Origin: Streptomyces sp. AP-93
Lineage (GTDB): Bacteria > Actinomycetota > Actinomycetes > Streptomycetales > Streptomycetaceae
NCBI RefSeq assembly: GCF_022808175.1
Contig: NZ_JALGBX010000001.1
Coordinates: 372,001-436,000 of the forward strand
Length of the DNA: 64,000 nucleotides
Reading direction: 5' to 3'
In this document: positions 61,785-64,000 of the stretch, piece by piece
Layout: each line of letters opens with the position of its first letter
Numbering within the stretch: position 1 is the stretch's first letter
Notes under the pieces: model-generated
Told to the model about the DNA's origin: nothing
Databases searched by the model: none
Seen by the model: only the letters and a program-made list of their open reading frames with translations
Position numbers and translations under genes: made by a program

Positions 61785-61965
61785 GGGGCCAGCCCCCGGA
61801 CCCCCGCGCCTCAAACGCCGGCGGGGCTGGATTCTGGCGCGTTTGCTCTGCACGTGAACGCCGTGGTCCCGCAAACCCAGCGCCCGCTGACCCGCACGTG
61901 TGGGCTGACGCCGGCCAAATCCAGCCTCGCCGGCGTTTGAGGCGCGGGGTCTGGGGCTGAGCCCC
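61785..61965. repeat. Long inverted repeat, copy 2
   Basis: Arms 61785-61832 and 61918-61965, each carrying CCTCAAACGCCGGC(G) next to GGCTGGATT, enclose 85 bp of other sequence. The arms share sequence with the element at 40103-40300. It fills the gap between the metallopeptidase and mannosyltransferase genes, which run in the same direction, so it may act as a terminator. Confidence 0.85.
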
Positions 61966-62053
61966 AGGAGCCCTGGGGCTCAGCCCCGGCTCCGCCGGTC
62001 CGGCCCGTCCCGCAGGGCCCCGCTCCGCAGGTCCAAGCCCCGCAGGCCTCCGG

Positions 62054-62059
62054 TAGGGT
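62054..62059 (+). promoter_or_regulatory. -10 element before the pimB-like gene
   Basis: TAGGGT ends 9 nt before ATG 62069; transcription would start within one or two bases of the ATG. Confidence 0.4.
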
Positions 62060-62068
62060 CGGCAGGCG

Positions 62069-63211
62069 ATGGACAAGACGCTGATCGTGACCAACGACTT
62101 CCCGCCGCGGCCGGGGGGCATCCAGGCCTTCCTGCACAACATGGCGCTGCGCCTGGACCCGGACCAGGTCGTGGTCTACGCCTCCACCTGGAAGCACTCG
62201 GCGGAGGGCCGGGCGGCAACCGCGGCCTTCGACGCGGAGCAGCCCTTCCAGGTCGTGCGCGACCGCACGACGATGCTGCTGCCGACGCCCAGGGTCACCC
62301 GCCGGGCCGTGGGCCTGCTGCGCGAACACGGCTGCTCGTCGGTGTGGTTCGGCGCCGCGGCCCCGCTGGGCCTGATGGGCCCCGCCCTGCGCAAGGCCGG
62401 CGCGCGCCGGATCGTGGCGACCACGCACGGGCACGAGGCGGGCTGGGCGCAGCTCCCGGTCGCGCGCCGACTGCTGCGGCGCATCGGCGAGGGCACGGAC
62501 ACCCTGACCTACCTGGGGGAGTACACCCGTTCGCGGATCGCCCCGGCCCTGACGGACCGCGCGGCGGCGCGCATGACGCAGCTCCCGCCGGGGGTGGACG
62601 AGAAGACCTTCCATCCGGAGTCGGGTGGCGCGGAGGTGCGGGCGAGGCTGGGCCTGACGGACCGGCCGGTGGTCGTCTGCGTCTCGCGGCTCGTCCCCCG
62701 CAAGGGCCAGGACACGCTGATCGAGGCGATGCCGCGGATCCTGGCGGCGCTGCCGGACGCCGTCCTGCTGATCGTCGGCGGCGGCCCCTACGAGGCCGAC
62801 CTGCGGGCCCTGGCCGGATCGACCGGGGTCGCGGAGTCCGTCGTGTTCACGGGCGCGGTCCCGTGGTCCGAACTGCCCGCCCACTACGGGGCCGGGGACG
62901 TCTTCGCGATGCCCTGCCGGACCCGGCGCGGCGGCCTCGACGTGGAGGGCCTCGGCATCGTCTACCTGGAGGCCTCCGCCACGGGCCTGCCGGTGATCGC
63001 AGGCGACTCCGGCGGCGCCCCGGACGCCGTACTGGACGGGGAGACGGGCTGGGTGGTCCCCGGCGGCGCCCCGGCCGAGACCGCGGAGCGGGTCGTCGCC
63101 CTGCTCCGGGACCCGGCCCTGCGCGCGCGCATGGGCGAGCGCGGCCGTGCCTGGGTCGAGGAGAAGTGGCGCTGGGACCTGCTGGCGGAGCGCCTGCGCG
63201 AGCTGCTGTAG
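62069..63211 (+). CDS. GT4 mannosyltransferase, PimB'-like
   Basis: 380 residues, GT-B fold. 'IVTNDFPPRPGGIQAFLHNM' (GDP-mannose side Gly motif), 'LVPRKGQDTLIEAMP' and the E-x7-E motif in 'VEGLGIVYLEASATGLPVIA'. The match in both sequence style and gene order is to mycobacterial/corynebacterial PimB', which adds the second mannose to phosphatidylinositol mannoside. Streptomycetes make simple PIMs, so this activity is plausible. Ends at a run of octamer repeats. Confidence 0.9.
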   Translation: MDKTLIVTNDFPPRPGGIQAFLHNMALRLDPDQVVVYASTWKHSAEGRAATAAFDAEQPFQVVRDRTTMLLPTPRVTRRAVGLLREHGCSSVWFGAAAPLGLMGPALRKAGARRIVATTHGHEAGWAQLPVARRLLRRIGEGTDTLTYLGEYTRSRIAPALTDRAAARMTQLPPGVDEKTFHPESGGAEVRARLGLTDRPVVVCVSRLVPRKGQDTLIEAMPRILAALPDAVLLIVGGGPYEADLRALAGSTGVAESVVFTGAVPWSELPAHYGAGDVFAMPCRTRRGGLDVEGLGIVYLEASATGLPVIAGDSGGAPDAVLDGETGWVVPGGAPAETAERVVALLRDPALRARMGERGRAWVEEKWRWDLLAERLRELL

Positions 63212-63213
63212 CG

Positions 63214-63293
63214 AGCGGGCAAGCGGGCAAGCGGGCAAGCGGGCCAGCGGGCCAGCGGGCCAGCGGGCCAGCGGGCGAGCGAGCCAGCGGGCG
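63214..63293. repeat. Ten tandem octamers AGCGGGCN
   Basis: Ten contiguous 8-bp units (three AGCGGGCA, four AGCGGGCC, then AGCGGGCG, AGCGAGCC, AGCGGGCG) begin 3 bp after the mannosyltransferase stop codon. The homogeneous blocks indicate recent slippage, so copy number should vary between isolates. Confidence 0.95.
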
Positions 63294-63404
63294 CCGCGCC
63301 CGACGCCCGGGATCCCCCTTCCGTACGGAGGGGGGATTATCGCCCCCCAGGGCCCGATCGCGGGCAGAGTCGATCAAACCGCACGGGCCGCGGCGGGGCC
63401 CGCC

Positions 63405-63410
63405 TACGGT
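63405..63410 (+). promoter_or_regulatory. -10-like element before the leader mini-ORF
   Basis: TACGGT ends exactly 6 nt before ATG 63417, the spacing seen for leaderless genes elsewhere in the window. Confidence 0.4.
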
Positions 63411-63416
63411 CGAGCC

Positions 63417-64000
<584 letters not shown>

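Noticed and set aside
63214..63293. Phase-variable coding repeat
   Set aside because: The octamers begin after the stop codon, so copy number does not change a known reading frame.

Overview
The window looks like a stretch of a Streptomyces (or very close Streptomycetaceae) chromosome. GC is very high with strong third-position GC bias, GTG (and occasional TTG) starts are frequent, neighbouring genes are often coupled by 4-bp ATGA/GTGA overlaps, several genes look leaderless, and the gene content is that of an aerobic, non-outer-membrane actinomycete (bc1-aa3 supercomplex genes, PimB'-like mannosyltransferase, PspA/PspAA, SAM-IV riboswitch, secreted cholesterol-oxidase-like enzyme). I saw no tRNA, rRNA, CRISPR array, insertion sequence or prophage gene. 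The part from nadA to the pimB-like gene (about 35-63 kb) follows the order known from Mycobacterium tuberculosis (erpA, adoK-like kinase, ctaC/ctaF, qcrB-A-C, ctaE, trpD, NlpC/P60, pimB'), so most of it is core genome.

Layout. 0-2.2 kb: end of a short-chain dehydrogenase, a DUF4240 protein and a soluble Ser/Thr kinase with a coiled-coil tail. 2.2-11.1 kb, all minus strand: pyruvate dehydrogenase E1 (aceE), a GntR/FCD regulator, the E2 acyltransferase (sucB/aceF type), E3 (lpdA) and leucyl aminopeptidase (pepA). 11.5-18.3 kb, plus strand: a five-gene exopolysaccharide cluster (CE18/Agd3-like deacetylase, PelF-type GT4 glycosyltransferase, polytopic membrane protein, spherulin-4/Sph3-like protein, GH114 lipoprotein). 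18.3-25.6 kb, minus: orphan sensor kinase, rhomboid-like membrane protein, phosphatidylglycerol lysyltransferase, cobT, EamA exporter, cobU. 25.7-31.6 kb: small proteins, a methyltransferase, DUF3043, PspA-PspAA, a membrane protein, cobS and an orphan NarL-type response regulator. 31.9-35.0 kb: RND efflux permease. 35.1-41.7 kb: nadA, erpA, membrane-anchored and small unknowns, a PfkB kinase and a cysteine desulfurase-TusA fusion. 42.0-51.5 kb: ctaC-ctaD-ctaF, an L,D-transpeptidase, a degenerate receiver, ctaE-qcrC-qcrA-qcrB. 51.7-56.1 kb: trpD, a SAM-IV riboswitch in front of a class-V aminotransferase, a doubly frameshifted gene, a stand-alone RAM protein and a rhomboid protease. 56.3-64.0 kb: zinc-ribbon protein, NYN-domain protein, two tandem NlpC/P60 hydrolases, a lipoprotein metallopeptidase, a PimB'-like mannosyltransferase and the 5' end of a Tat-exported cholesterol oxidase homologue.

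The best candidate for an under-described system is the 11.5-18.3 kb cluster. It joins the enzyme classes that build and trim fungal galactosaminogalactan (Agd3, Gtb3, Sph3, Ega3) with a PelF-type glycosyltransferase and a membrane protein standing where PelG would be. I infer a cationic, partly de-N-acetylated, galactosamine-rich polymer made at the membrane, deacetylated outside the cell and trimmed by two hydrolases. Other points of interest are palindromic control DNA in front of aceE, a cysteine-containing leaderless mini-ORF before the cholesterol oxidase, two copies of a long inverted repeat, and two genes whose 3' ends including the stop codon are tandemly duplicated.
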